Assembly (NCBI RefSeq): GCF_027594785.1
Contig: NZ_CP075584.1
Coordinates: 2,418,001-2,482,000, forward strand
From: Cryobacterium breve
Lineage (GTDB): Bacteria; Actinomycetota; Actinomycetes; Actinomycetales; Microbacteriaceae
Length of the DNA: 64,000 nucleotides
Direction: 5' to 3'
Shown: positions 19,204 through 29,283 of the stretch, one piece after another
Layout: every line of letters starts with the position of its first letter
Numbering within the stretch: position 1 is the stretch's first letter
The notes under the pieces: model-generated
Database searches by the model: none
The model's input: only the letters and a program-made list of their open reading frames with translations
What the model was told of the DNA's origin: nothing
Position numbers and translations under genes: made by a program

Positions 19204-19376
19204 GTGCACATTCTACGGGCGCGACTCTGAGGGTGCGGCCGGTGGGCGGTGGCGGGCGATCACGGGCGTGGGCGCGGGCCGTCAGTGACGTTGTCCACGA
19301 ATGCCCGGCATCCACCCCGGCACCGGCCAGGGCGGATAAAGTGGAATGTTCCCATCATTCCTACTGAAAGCGACCC

Positions 19377-20670
19377 GTGTCCCCGATTTCGTTGTCGCGT
19401 GAGCAGGCCGAGGTCTACCAGGCCATCGAGAACACGCGCCAGAATGTCTTCGTGACCGGGCGCGCCGGCACCGGCAAGTCGACGCTGCTGAACCACCTGT
19501 CGTGGAACACCAGCAAGCAGATCGTGATCGCCGCCCCGACCGGTGTCGCGGCGCTCAACGTGGGCGGGCAGACGATCCATTCGCTCTTCCGGCTGCCGAT
19601 CGGGGTCATCGCCGACCACGCGATCGACCAGAACGACCAGGTCAAGAAGCTGCTCAACACGATCGACACCGTCGTGATCGACGAGGTCTCGATGGTCAAC
19701 GCCGACCTGATGGACGCGATCGACCGCAGCCTCCGCCAGGCCAGGCAGCGCCCGAACGACAGCTTCGGCGGCGTGCAGATCGTGCTGTTCGGCGACCCGT
19801 ACCAGCTCGCGCCGGTGCCCGGCGATTCCGACGAGCGGGCGTACTTCACCGACACCTATCGGTCGATGTGGTTCTTCGACGCGAAGGTCTGGAAGGGCGC
19901 CGAGCCTGCGCATCTTCGAGCTGACCGAGGTGCACCGGCAGCGCGACGCCGACTTCCGGCACATGCTGAACGCCGTGCGGTACGGGCAGGTCACCGCGGA
20001 GATCGGCGGCGCGCTCAACGCGGCGGGCGCCCGCACGCCGCCGACGGAGGGCGTGATCACCCTCGCGACCCGCAACGACGCGGTCAACCGGATCAACGCG
20101 GCGGCGCTCAAGCGACTGCCGGGCAAGGCGCTCACCGCGAAGGCCGAGGTCACCGGCGATTTCGGCGGCCGCACGTATCCGGCGGACGCGGTGCTCGAGC
20201 TCAAGGTGGGCGCCCAGGTGATGTTCCTGCGGAACGACTCCCCGCTCGACGGCGGCCCGCGCTGGGTCAACGGCAGCATCGGCACGGTCACGAAGGTGAA
20301 CTCGACCGTGTTCGTCGAGATCGACGGCACGACGCACGAGGTCGAGCCGGCCGTGTGGGAGAAGTACAAGTACAGCTACAACCAGGCGACGAAGAAGCTG
20401 AGCAGGGACGTCGTCGCCGAGTTCACCCAGTTCCCGCTGCGGCTGGCCTGGGCGGTCACCATCCACAAGTCCCAGGGCGCGACCTACGAACGGGCGATCG
20501 TCGACCTCGGCACCCGCGTCTTCAGCCCCGGCCAGACCTACGTGGCGCTCAGCCGGCTGACCAACCTCGACGGCCTGTACCTCACCCGGCCGCTGCGGCC
20601 GAGCGACATCATCGTCGACGAGGACGTCCAGCGCTTCATGGGCAGCCAGGGCGCGCTGCCCGCGGCCTGA
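19377..20670 (+). CDS. PIF1/RecD-like DNA helicase (one apparent frame error)
   Basis: Superfamily 1B helicase. Walker A VTGRAGTGKSTLL, motif II VVIDEVSMV, FGDPYQLAPVP (motif III) and the C-terminal TIHKSQGATYERAIVDLG ... YVALSRLTNLDGL are typical of PIF1 helicases. The frame is broken at 19905-19906, where GCCGAGCCTGCGC stands for GCCGAGCTGCGC (GAE-LRIFELTEVHRQ). One base removed gives 430 residues. It probably acts 5' to 3' on replication or recombination intermediates. No partner gene is adjacent. Confidence 0.88.
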
Positions 20671-20725
20671 CCGGGCCGCCTCTCCTCGACAGCGGATGCC
20701 GCGGCCGGTCGCCGGGAACAGCCGG

Positions 20726-21307
20726 CTAGTGGTGGTGGCCGGCCGGGGCGTCGGGGGTCGGCGCGAGGGGAAGACCGTGCGAGCCGTGCGGGACGGCGTG
20801 CGCGCCGGCATCCGTCGCGGCCAGCGCCGGAGTGGTGAGCCCGGAGACGACGAGGGCCGCGAGTGTGAGGGCCGCGAGGAAGCGCCACCCGCCCGCCGTC
20901 TCACCCGCGGAGGCACGTGGAACTCCCTCTGTGGTGCTGGTGCTGGTGGTGCGGCGGGTGCGGCGCAGCACGAGTGCGAGGGAGCAGGCGAGAAAGAGGT
21001 CGAAGAGCGTGGCGGTGGCCATCGGCTGCAGCGGGAGTCCGGTCGCGGCCGCTGGCACACCGAGGCCGCTGCCGAGGGTCGCGACGGCACCCCAGATGAA
21101 AACGGGGATGAGGGCTCCGAAGAGCGCTGCCCCGGGGGCGAGTGCCCGCCCCCGGACCAGCGTTACGGCGCCCCAGCCGAGCTCGGCGGCACCGAGACCG
21201 ACCAGGGTGATCATGAGGAGCACCGGGGCGCTCGCCCCCACGGCAAGGTGGATCGTGCCCGCGCCGATGGCGGAGAAGGCCAACCAAAGGCGGCTGATCG
21301 GGGTCAT
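20726..21307 (-). CDS. hypothetical integral membrane protein with His-rich tail
   Basis: A 193-residue protein with four hydrophobic segments in the first 120 residues, a Thr/Ser-rich basic linker, one more hydrophobic segment and a C-terminal tail rich in His and Pro (PAGHHH at the end). AGGAG precedes the ATG. It lies 56 bases downstream of the DUF4383 gene and is probably in the same operon. Metal binding by the tail is only a guess. Confidence 0.65.
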   Translation of the reverse strand: MTPISRLWLAFSAIGAGTIHLAVGASAPVLLMITLVGLGAAELGWGAVTLVRGRALAPGAALFGALIPVFIWGAVATLGSGLGVPAAATGLPLQPMATATLFDLFLACSLALVLRRTRRTTSTSTTEGVPRASAGETAGGWRFLAALTLAALVVSGLTTPALAATDAGAHAVPHGSHGLPLAPTPDAPAGHHH

Positions 21308-21363
21308 GATGCTCCTGTTCGTGGGGGTGTGGGCTGCGGTTGTGCGGTGCCGGGTGGGACGGG

Positions 21364-21774
21364 TCAGGCGACCGCGGAGTGCCGGACGACCTTGTCTGTC
21401 GCGAGGCCCGCTCCGAGCAGCACGATCGCGCTCGCGAGGTGGAGGAAGTGGTCGGCGGTGTTGAGGGCCAGGATGTTGAGGGCCGAGCTCGCGATGAAGA
21501 ACCCGACGATTCCGAGGAGCAGGTAGACCGCGCCGACGGTGGTGTTGACGGACTTGGCCGCGGTGACGCCCGAGAGTCCGGCGATGAGCAGCGCGGCGCC
21601 GATCAGCAGGTGGGCGACGTTGTGCAGCGGGTTGACGGCGAAGAGGCCGAGCAGGAGCCCGCCCTGGGTGGCGATGAAGCTGACGCCGCCCGTGACAGCG
21701 AAGCCGAGCAGGCCGACGAGTAGGTAGACGGCACCGAAGACGGTGGCGACGAGGCGATTCGGTGAAGTGCGCAT
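21364..21774 (-). CDS. DUF4383 family membrane protein
   Basis: A 136-residue four-helix membrane protein. The pattern NPLHNVAHLLIGAALL and DHFLHLASAIVLL matches the DUF4383 family common in actinobacteria; function is unknown. AGGAGG stands about nine bases before the ATG. First gene of a probable two-gene operon. Confidence 0.8.
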   Translation of the reverse strand: MRTSPNRLVATVFGAVYLLVGLLGFAVTGGVSFIATQGGLLLGLFAVNPLHNVAHLLIGAALLIAGLSGVTAAKSVNTTVGAVYLLLGIVGFFIASSALNILALNTADHFLHLASAIVLLGAGLATDKVVRHSAVA

Positions 21775-21908
21775 GGGATGTTCCTCCTGGTAGGGACCGC
21801 ACGGCGTGCGGTTGCCAGTAGTTCGGAGTGAACCTCACAGCGGATTGGGAGGTGCGCGGATTCGTCGGGGCCTGCAGTGGAATGTGCGGGGATTGGTAGG
21901 CTCGCGCC

Positions 21909-22442
21909 ATGAATATTCCCCCGGACACCAAGGACTGGACCTGGGTGCTCGAGCGCCCCTGCCCCGAGTGCGGATTCGTGGCCGCCGACGTGGCTTTCGA
22001 CGACATCCCGCGGCTGATCCGGGCCAACGCCGCGGCCTGGGGTCCCGTGCTCGAGCGGGCGGATGTCGCGGTGCGGCCCGACGACCACACCTGGTCGGCC
22101 CTCGAGTACGCGGCCCACGTTCGGGATGTCTTCCGCATTTTCACCGTCCGGCTCGCGCTGATGCGCACGGAGGACGATCCGCTGTTCCCGAACTGGGACC
22201 AGGACGCGACCGCGGTGGCGGAACGCTATGGCGAGCAGGCCCCTGAGCGGGTCGCCGTCGAACTGGCCGAGGCCGCGACATCCGCGGCGGCTGCCTTCGC
22301 GGCCGTTCCGGCCGAGGAACGGGGCCGGGTCGGCAGGCGCAGCGATGGCGCCCGGTTCACGGTGACCACGATGGGCCAGTACTTCGTGCATGACCCGGTG
22401 CACCACCTGCACGATGTCACCGAGGTGTCACAGCACCAGTGA
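21909..22442 (+). CDS. DinB/YfiT-like four-helix protein
   Basis: A 177-residue protein with the DinB-superfamily pattern WSALEYAAHVRDV and a later FVHDPVHHLHDV, which together supply three metal-ligand His. A short N-terminal segment has CPECG, an extra CxxC. Family members are putative thiol- or metal-dependent enzymes; the substrate is unknown. It is divergent from the DUF4383 gene. Confidence 0.82.
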   Translation: MNIPPDTKDWTWVLERPCPECGFVAADVAFDDIPRLIRANAAAWGPVLERADVAVRPDDHTWSALEYAAHVRDVFRIFTVRLALMRTEDDPLFPNWDQDATAVAERYGEQAPERVAVELAEAATSAAAAFAAVPAEERGRVGRRSDGARFTVTTMGQYFVHDPVHHLHDVTEVSQHQ

Positions 22443-22517
22443 GGTCGCGGCTGCCGTTTCTGAGGCGGGCAGCGCGGGGTGACGACGGCGGTGATGCACC
22501 GGGAGTGTGCGCTCCGC

Positions 22518-22784
22518 CTAGGCGGTGTGCCTCCGGTTGACGACGGCGCCGTAGATCAGCAGCACGATGATCGACCCGGCGATGGCGAGCAACCAGCTCG
22601 ACAGCTGGAAGAAGTCGCCGATACCGACGCCGAAGAGCAGGGATCCGAGCCAGCCGCCGAGGATCGCGCCCACCACTCCGAGGAGGAGGGTCACGAACCA
22701 CCCGCCGCCCTGGGTGCCGGGCAGGATGGCCTTGGCGATCGCCCCGGCGATCAGGCCGAGAAGTAGAAATCCGATGAAACTCAT
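22518..22784 (-). CDS. GlsB/YeaQ/YmgE family membrane protein
   Basis: An 88-residue protein with three hydrophobic segments and the family-typical LLLGLIAGAIAKAILPG followed by GGWFVTLLLGVVGAILGGWLG. These transglycosylase-associated small membrane proteins are stress-linked in several bacteria. AAGGA lies before the ATG. Confidence 0.88.
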   Translation of the reverse strand: MSFIGFLLLGLIAGAIAKAILPGTQGGGWFVTLLLGVVGAILGGWLGSLLFGVGIGDFFQLSSWLLAIAGSIIVLLIYGAVVNRRHTA

Positions 22785-23071
22785 GTCAAGCGTCCTTTCG
22801 CTTACAAGCGTTGTTTCACGTGGTGTGTCATCACGAACCTGCCCTCCGACTCGGGCGCGGGTGCAGGCCAGCCTCCATCTCCGTCTTAATCACTGAGTGT
22901 GCCACCATCCGGTGATCCGGTCACGGGGCGGCGGCCGGAATGCAACCCGATTCCGGAATATGCCGTGAGGTACGATTGGCCTGCGCCTTGCAACTGATCC
23001 CCCGGTCTCAGCGACTCAAGCGGCACCCCGTTCTCACGGCGGACGCCCGGCGCAGATCGACGGAGGCCCTC

Positions 23072-24532
23072 TTGTCCGACAGCTCACTCCCCGTGGTCAT
23101 CCAGGGCGGGATGGGCATGGCCGTCTCCTCCTGGCGGCTCGCCAACGCTGTGGCCCGCACCGGTCAGCTCGGCGTCGTGTCCGGCGTAGCGCTCGACTCC
23201 GTGCTCACGAGACGCCTTCAGGACGGCGACGACGGCGGCCATATCCGCCGCGCCCTTGCCGCTTTCCCGCTTCCCGCCCTGGTCGCCCCCGTGCTCGACC
23301 GCTACTTCCTGGCCGGGGGACGCCCGGCAGGCGAACCGTACCTGCCCATCCCCAAGCTCTCGCTCACGCCGACCCGGGAGCAGCAGGAGCTCAGCGTGCT
23401 CGGCAACTTCACCGAAGTCTGGCTGGCCAAGGAGGGCCACACCGGGATCGTCGGGATCAACTACATGGAGAAGGTGCAGCTGGCGACCCCGTCCGCCGCA
23501 CTCGGCGCCATGCTCGCCGGGGTGGACTTCGTGCTGATGGGGGCCGGCATCCCGCGCCAGATCCCGCACCTCCTCGACGAGCTCAGTGCGGGCCGGATCG
23601 GCACGATCGACATCGACGTGCACGGTGCCGCAGCGGATGCCGTGCATACCGTGAGCGTCGATCCGGTCGACGTCCTCGGGGTCACCCCGGAGACTCTCCC
23701 GCCCCTCCGCCGTCCCTTCTTCGTCGCCATCGTCTCGGCGCACGTTCTCGCGTTCTACCTGGCGCGGGATGCGGACATCCGCCCGGACGGGTTCATCATC
23801 GAGGGTCCGACGGCCGGCGGCCACAATGCGCCCCCGCGCGGGCGGCTCACCCTCGACGACGACGACCAGCCGATCTACGGCCCGCGCGACGACGCGAACA
23901 TCGTCAAAATCGCCGAACTCGGCCTGCCGTTCTGGCTCGCCGGCGGCTATGGCCAGCCGGAACGCCTCGCCGTCGCGCTCGCCGCGGGAGCACAGGGCGT
24001 GCAGGTCGGTACCCTGTTCGCGCTCAGCCAGGAGTCCGGTCTCGCCCCCGGCCTGCGCGACCAGGTGCTCGGTCGCCTTGACGCGACAGAGCTCTCTATC
24101 CGCACCGACGCCGCCGCCTCGCCGACCGGGTTCCCGTTCAAGGTCGCCCAGCTGCCGGGCACGTTGTCGGACCCGGCGGTCTATGCCGAACGGGTGCGCC
24201 TCTGCGACCTGAGCTACCTGCGCGAGCCCTATGCGAAGAAGGACGGAACGGTCGGGTTCCGCTGCCCGAGCGAACCCGTGCACATGTACGTGCGCAAGGG
24301 CGGCACCGCCGAGGACGCCGCCGGCCGCGCCTGCCTCTGCAACGCGCTCACCGCGACGGTCGGCCTCGGCCAGACCCGCAAGACCGGCTACGTCGAGGCT
24401 CCCTTGCTGACGCTCGGAAACGACATCGACGGCGCTGCCGTGCTCCTCGCGGCGCACCCAGAGGGCTGGAGCGCCGCGGACGCCGTCGGCTGGCTGCTTC
24501 GCGACGCCCCGGTTTCCCCGACCGCCCTCTGA
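23072..24532 (+). CDS. nitronate monooxygenase family flavoprotein
   Basis: A 2-nitropropane dioxygenase/nitronate monooxygenase TIM-barrel protein. PVVIQGGMGMAVSSWRLANAVA at the start, EGPTAGGHNAPPRG in the middle (FMN and catalytic His region), then AGGYGQPERLAVALAAGAQGVQVGT (phosphate-binding). TTG at 23072 with GGAGG five bases upstream places the start next to the conserved barrel strand; an ATG at 22940 would add 44 atypical residues. A Cys-containing segment near the C terminus (CPSEP, CLCNAL) is characteristic of a subgroup whose real substrate is unknown. Confidence 0.85.
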   Translation: MSDSSLPVVIQGGMGMAVSSWRLANAVARTGQLGVVSGVALDSVLTRRLQDGDDGGHIRRALAAFPLPALVAPVLDRYFLAGGRPAGEPYLPIPKLSLTPTREQQELSVLGNFTEVWLAKEGHTGIVGINYMEKVQLATPSAALGAMLAGVDFVLMGAGIPRQIPHLLDELSAGRIGTIDIDVHGAAADAVHTVSVDPVDVLGVTPETLPPLRRPFFVAIVSAHVLAFYLARDADIRPDGFIIEGPTAGGHNAPPRGRLTLDDDDQPIYGPRDDANIVKIAELGLPFWLAGGYGQPERLAVALAAGAQGVQVGTLFALSQESGLAPGLRDQVLGRLDATELSIRTDAAASPTGFPFKVAQLPGTLSDPAVYAERVRLCDLSYLREPYAKKDGTVGFRCPSEPVHMYVRKGGTAEDAAGRACLCNALTATVGLGQTRKTGYVEAPLLTLGNDIDGAAVLLAAHPEGWSAADAVGWLLRDAPVSPTAL

Positions 24533-24537
24533 CCCCT

Positions 24538-24589
24538 ACCTTTCCGGTGGCGAGTGCCCGGTGCGCGGGTCACTCTCGACCGGAAAGGT
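24538..24589. terminator. hairpin between convergent genes
   Basis: ACCTTTCCGGT (24538-24548) is inverted at 24579-24589, between the nitronate monooxygenase and mutarotase stop codons. Confidence 0.55.
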
Positions 24590-24594
24590 CACTC

Positions 24595-25495
24595 TCACGC
24601 GGCTGGGGTGACGGTGAACTCCGCCGTCATCGTGTGGCTCGCGCCGGGCGCGAGCGTGATCGCGTCCGCGCCCACGTTGCAGGTCTCGACGCAGACCATG
24701 CCGGTCCACTCCTGGGAGCCGAAGTCCGCCATTGCTGCCGCCTTGTCGATCCAGGGGTTCCAGACCACGGTGCTCTCGGAGCCGGTCTTCGTGACCGCGA
24801 TGCTGCGCGTTCCGTCGTCGATGACCGTCGCCGCCGTCGTGCCGGCGTAGACCCGGTCGGTCTCGGCCGTGAACAACACGGGTTCCGGGGAACCGGGTGT
24901 GGGTGTTGCGCCCCCGACCTTGTCGAGGAACGGAACGCCCTCGAGCCCCGCCACGGTCGTGTGGTGGATGTCGTCGATCGCGAAATAGCTGTGCAGCGCC
25001 TCTTCGACGGTCACGGGCACCGTGTCCCGGTTGGTGACGGTCAGGCTCGAGGCGGAGCGTCGCCCCGACGGTCACGGTGTAGCGGGCCTCGAACGGATGC
25101 GGCCAGGCCGACGCGCGGGTCGCGGGCGAGTCCGTGAGGTGCAAGGTCAGCACCACATCGTCACCGACCTCGGCGGCGCCGGACAGCTGCCACTCGGTCA
25201 CGCGGGCAAAACCGTGGGCCGGCGCCGTTGCATCCGCCGCGTTGGGACCGAACCAGGGGAAGCAGATCGGGATGCCGCCGCGGATGGCCGTCCCCGGGGT
25301 GAAGCGGCTCGCCGCGCTCATCCAGATAACGGGGGCACCGCCTGCCGGAACCCAGGAGGCGACGTGTGCGCCGTGCAGGTACACCTCGGCCGACCCGGCG
25401 CGGCCGGTGACACGGACGATGGGGAGCCCGCCGATGCCGGGGGCGAGGTGGACGGACGCCGGCAGAACGGGAAGCGCGGTGGGAACAGTTGACAT
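24595..25495 (-). CDS. glucose-6-phosphate 1-epimerase-like mutarotase (one apparent frame error)
   Basis: A YeaD-type aldose/hexose-phosphate mutarotase. YLHGAHVASWVPAG, IRGGIPICFPWFGPN, AHGFARVTEW, EEALHSYFAI and WNPWIDKAAAM follow family order, with catalytic His in the HGFAR and LHSYF blocks. The frame breaks at 25044-25045: the coding strand reads CTCGAGCCTGACC for CTCGAGCTGACC (RLE-LTVTNRD). One base removed gives 299 residues from ATG 25495, with GGAGG upstream. It interconverts anomers of a sugar phosphate. Confidence 0.88.
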
Positions 25496-25553
25496 GGGAA
25501 ACCTCCAGGGTTCACTCGATTTTCCCACACCTGCCTGACAGCGACTCAGGGCC

Positions 25554-25582
25554 TTGACCCCGACTGAACAAGTGTTTAGCAT
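25554..25582 (+). promoter_or_regulatory. promoter of the TetR-ABC operon
   Basis: TTGACC (25554-25559) and TAGCAT (25577-25582) are spaced by 17 bases, a good sigma70-type pair. Transcription would begin near the ATG at 25590, so the mRNA may be leaderless. AACAnGTGTTTA and TGTTGAACA within it are possible TetR self-operator half-sites. Confidence 0.5.
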
Positions 25583-25589
25583 GTTGAAC

Positions 25590-26312
25590 ATGCGTACAGC
25601 TCGTCCTTCTCCACCGGAGGACCTCACGGCGCGGGCCCTGATCAGGGATGCCGCGATCGTGCACTTCGCGCGCGACGGCTTCCGTAAGACGAGCCTGCGG
25701 GCGATCGCCACCACGGCGGGAGTGAGCGCGAGCCTCGTCGTGCACCACTTCGGCAGCAAGGAACGCCTCCGCGCCGAGTGCGACGAATTCGTGATCGGGA
25801 ATATGCTCGCCACCGCCCACGACAAGGCGAGCCCGGCCGGGCTCCAGGCCGTGATCCAGAGCTACCTCGCGAACCCTGCGGAATACGAAGTCGACGTCGC
25901 CTACCTGTCGCGGGCCATCAGCGAGGAGACGGCGGCCGGCCAGAATTTCGTGGACACCATCGTCGACGAGACCGAGGCGATCATCCGGGCCGGCATCGCC
26001 GACGGGAGCATGAACCCCTCGTCCGACCCGCGCGCCGAGGCCGTGCTCATCACGATGACGAGCCTCGCGATGATGACGATGACGTCTCACCTCGCCAGGG
26101 CACTCGGCTTCGAGGGCCGGGGACTCGGCCAGGAGACGATGCGGCGGCTGGCGCTGCCGTCGGTCGAGCTCTACACCCACGGGCTCTACACCGACGAGAC
26201 CGTGCTGAACATCACCCGGAACGCGCTCGCGGTTACTCCGGAGCCCGCTTCGGTTCCCGGAGCAGAGCCTATGCCTGCCCGGGAATACTCCAGACGAGAG
26301 GACACCCGATGA
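25590..26312 (+). CDS. TetR-family repressor
   Basis: N-terminal HTH typical of TetR: RALIRDAAIVHFARDGFRKTSLRAIATTAGVSASLVVHHFGSK is spread over about residues 15-57. The C-terminal ligand domain is unassigned. ATG at 25590 fits the promoter placement; ATG at 25581 is possible. It overlaps the ABC ATPase start by four bases (ATGA), so it very probably controls the exporter it is transcribed with. Confidence 0.88.
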   Translation: MRTARPSPPEDLTARALIRDAAIVHFARDGFRKTSLRAIATTAGVSASLVVHHFGSKERLRAECDEFVIGNMLATAHDKASPAGLQAVIQSYLANPAEYEVDVAYLSRAISEETAAGQNFVDTIVDETEAIIRAGIADGSMNPSSDPRAEAVLITMTSLAMMTMTSHLARALGFEGRGLGQETMRRLALPSVELYTHGLYTDETVLNITRNALAVTPEPASVPGAEPMPAREYSRREDTR

Positions 26313-27382
26313 GTCACGTCGAAACAGTGAGCCGACCGAACCCCGGCGCCTCCTCGCCGCCGACGGATGCCGCGATCGAGGCGGTCGAGGTCACCAAGCA
26401 CTTCGGCAGCACCCAGGCCCTCCGCGGCGTCACGTTCACGGTGCCGCGAGGCAGCGTCTTCGGCGTGATCGGCCCCAACGGCGCGGGCAAGACCACGACG
26501 ATGCGCGCCCTGCTCGACATCATCCGGCCGAGCTCCGGGTATGCAACCGTGCTCGGTACCGACTCCCGGAACGCCGGTCCGGAACTCCGCCGCCGGATCG
26601 GCTTCCTGCCGGGCGAGCTGATCCTCGAGGGCCGCATCACCGGCCACCGGCTGCTGCAGCACTACGTCGACATCTCGGGTCCCGTGCGCACCGGCCACAT
26701 CGAGGAACTCGCCGAGCGTTTCCACCTCGACCTTGGCCAGCCCGTGCGCAAGCTCTCCCGCGGCAACAAACAGAAGCTCGGCATCGTGCAGGCGTTCATG
26801 CACGAGCCGGAACTCCTGGTGCTCGACGAGCCCACGAGCGGCCTCGACCCGCTCATGCAGCAGGAATTCCTGCTGCTGGTGAAAGAGGCCCGCGACGCGG
26901 GGCAGACCGTCTTCCTGTCCTCGCATGTGATCAGCGAGATCCAGCAGGCCGCAGACGAGGTCGCGATCCTCCGGGACGGGCGCATCGTCACCGTCGCGAG
27001 CGTCGAGGCCCTGCGCCAGACCGCCGTGCGGCACCTGCGGATGACCGCCACCGGCATCCGCCCCGCCGAACTCACCGAACGGCTCGGCCGGCTCGAGGGC
27101 ATGGCCGGGCTCGTCTGCACGACCGTTGCCCCGCCTGCCGGCGAACCGGGCACCGCCGGCGCGGCCGTCGCGACCGAGGCGATCGCGACCCTCGAGGGTG
27201 CGATCGCGCCGTTCATCCAGGCGATCGCGACGCTCGCACTGACCGACCTCGTGCTCGAAGAACCCGACCTCGAGGAATCCGTGCTCAAGCTCTACACCGC
27301 ACCCCCCGAGGTCACCGCCGGAGACGGCGCCACCGGTCACGCCCGGGGCCGACGCGCTCGCGCACGGAAGGAATCGAAATGA
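26309..27382 (+). CDS. ABC exporter ATP-binding protein
   Basis: A 357-residue ATPase with Walker A GPNGAGKTTT, signature LSRGNKQKLG and Walker B LLVLDEPTSGLDP. The C-terminal 100 residues are an added domain of the kind found in drug-type (DrrA-like) exporters. It overlaps both tetR and the permease by four bases, forming a tight three-gene unit probably exporting a toxic compound. Confidence 0.92.
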   Translation: MSHVETVSRPNPGASSPPTDAAIEAVEVTKHFGSTQALRGVTFTVPRGSVFGVIGPNGAGKTTTMRALLDIIRPSSGYATVLGTDSRNAGPELRRRIGFLPGELILEGRITGHRLLQHYVDISGPVRTGHIEELAERFHLDLGQPVRKLSRGNKQKLGIVQAFMHEPELLVLDEPTSGLDPLMQQEFLLLVKEARDAGQTVFLSSHVISEIQQAADEVAILRDGRIVTVASVEALRQTAVRHLRMTATGIRPAELTERLGRLEGMAGLVCTTVAPPAGEPGTAGAAVATEAIATLEGAIAPFIQAIATLALTDLVLEEPDLEESVLKLYTAPPEVTAGDGATGHARGRRARARKESK

Positions 27383-28207
27383 CTGCCGCCACGGCAACGG
27401 ATGTCCGCCGCACGCCCCTGCCCCTCTTCGGTAAGTCCCTCTCCGACGGCTGGCGCGCGGTCCTCGGCTGGTGCCTCGGCATCGCGGCCGCGAGCATGCT
27501 CTACCTGCCGCTCTACCCGAGCATGGCGAGCACGTCCGAGATGCAGAAGCTCATCGACTCGCTCCCGAAGGCCCTGATCCGCACCCTCAACTACGACCAG
27601 ATCAGCACGGGGGCCGGCTACACCCAGGCCACCCTTTTCGGCCTGATGGGGTTCCTGCTGATCAGCATCGCGACGATCGGTTGGGGCGCGGCCATGCTCG
27701 GCGGCGACGAGGAGTCCGGGCAGGCTCGAGCTGACCCTCGCCCATGGCGTCACCCGGGTGCAGGTCGTCGTGGAGCGCTTCGCGGCGCTCGTACTCAAGG
27801 TCGCGATCATCGCCGCGGTGATGTTCGTGCTGGTCGCCGCGCTGAACGGCCCGAGCAAGCTCGGCATCGACCTGGGCTATCTGGCGCAGACGTGCCTGTT
27901 GTTCGCCGGTCTCGTGCTGCTTTCCGGCACTGTCGCGATGCTCTGCGGCGCCCTCACCGGCCGCAGGGTCTGGGGCATCGGCGGCGGAGCCTTCGTCGCG
28001 GTCGTCGGCTACGTGTTCAACGCGCTCGGCAACCAGAGCGCCGACCTCGAATGGCTGCACGGGCTCTCGCCCTACTACTGGGCCTTCGGCAACTTCCCGC
28101 TGACGAACGGTGGCCAGCCCATCGCGCTCCTCGCCTTCTACGGCGGCTCCCTGCTCGTCGCCGCGGCGACCGCGCTCGTTCTCCGCCGGCGCGACATCGG
28201 CGTCTGA
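27379..28207 (+). CDS. ABC exporter permease (one apparent frame error)
   Basis: An ABC-2-like permease of 275 residues with six hydrophobic segments. The two halves are out of frame because GGGCAGGCTCGAG occurs at 27719-27731 where GGGCAGCTCGAG (SGQ-LELTLAHGVTR) is expected; the extra base is at 27723-27724. EESGQLELTLAHGVTR is the typical cytoplasmic loop of these permeases (lost-function is therefore unlikely). It is the membrane partner of the preceding ATPase. Confidence 0.86.
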
Positions 28208-28262
28208 CCGGCGCCGGGCGGGGTAGCGTGAAGGCTTCCGCACGTTCAGCAAAGGAGCGCTC

Positions 28263-29151
28263 ATGAAGGTCGTCGTCACCGGTGCCAACGGAAAAGTCGG
28301 CCGGGCCGCCGTCGAAGCCCTGCTCAATGCAGGTCACGACGTGACCGGGGTCGACCTCGCCCGCCCGGTTTTCGAACGGGCCGTGGAGGGCGCAGCGCGC
28401 TACCAGATGGCTGACCTGACGGATGCCGGTGAGGCCTTCGCCGTGATCCGCGGCGCCGACGCGGTCGTGCACACCGCCGCGATCCCCGACCCGACCGCGA
28501 ACCCCGCCCACGTGGTGTTCCGCACCAACCTGATGGCGACCTTCAACGTGCTCGAGGCCGCCGTGCGATTCGGCGTGCCGCGCTTCGTCAACATCTCGAG
28601 CGAGACCGTGCCGGGATTCCTGTTCGCCGAGCGCGGCTTCCTGCCTGAGTACGCGCCCGTCGACGAGGACCACCCGGCGCACCCGCAGGACCCGTACGCG
28701 CTCACCAAACTCTTCGGGGAGCAGCTGATGGACGCCGCCGTCGCACGTTCGGACATCCGCTGCATCTCCCTGCGGCCCAGCTGGGTGCAGAACGAGGACA
28801 ACTACGAGCAGAACCTCGGGCCTCTCGTGCGCGACGCTGCGCTGTCAAGCGGAAACCTCTGGAGCTACACAGACGCCTACGACCTCGCGAACGCGATCGT
28901 GCTCGCCGCCGAATCGGAGCCTGCCCGGCCACGAGGTGTTCTATATCGCCGCGCCGGACACTGCCGGCGGTCGCGACTTCGCCGCGCTGCTGCACGCGCA
29001 CTATGGGGACACGATCCCGCTGCGGCCCCTCTCCCGCCCGGATGCCTCAGGCATCTCGAGCGCCAAGGCGAAGCGCCTGCTCGGCTGGGCTCCGAAGCGG
29101 TCCTGGCGGGACTACCTCGCCGCCGACGGCACGGCGCTGGTGCGCTCGTGA
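28263..29151 (+). CDS. NAD-dependent epimerase/dehydratase family protein (one apparent frame error)
   Basis: Extended short-chain dehydrogenase. VVTGANGKVGRAAVEALL is the NAD-binding motif, YALTKLFGEQL carries the catalytic YxxxK, and VNISSETV gives the Ser. The frame breaks at 28920-28921 (GGAGCCTGCCC for GGAGCTGCCC, ESE-LPGHEVFYI). One base removed gives 295 residues. The closest style is uronate dehydrogenase or sugar-nucleotide epimerase; the substrate is open. Confidence 0.85.
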
Positions 29152-29283
29152 CCCGCGTTCGTAACACGGAAGAGTTAGGCTGACGCCATTCCAGTATCCG
29201 GTACACCCGTTCCCGTCCGTCCCTCCGCCGAGCCGGAAATCGAGCCGACGGGCATCCCCCGTGGCTCCGGTTCCGGTGCCGTC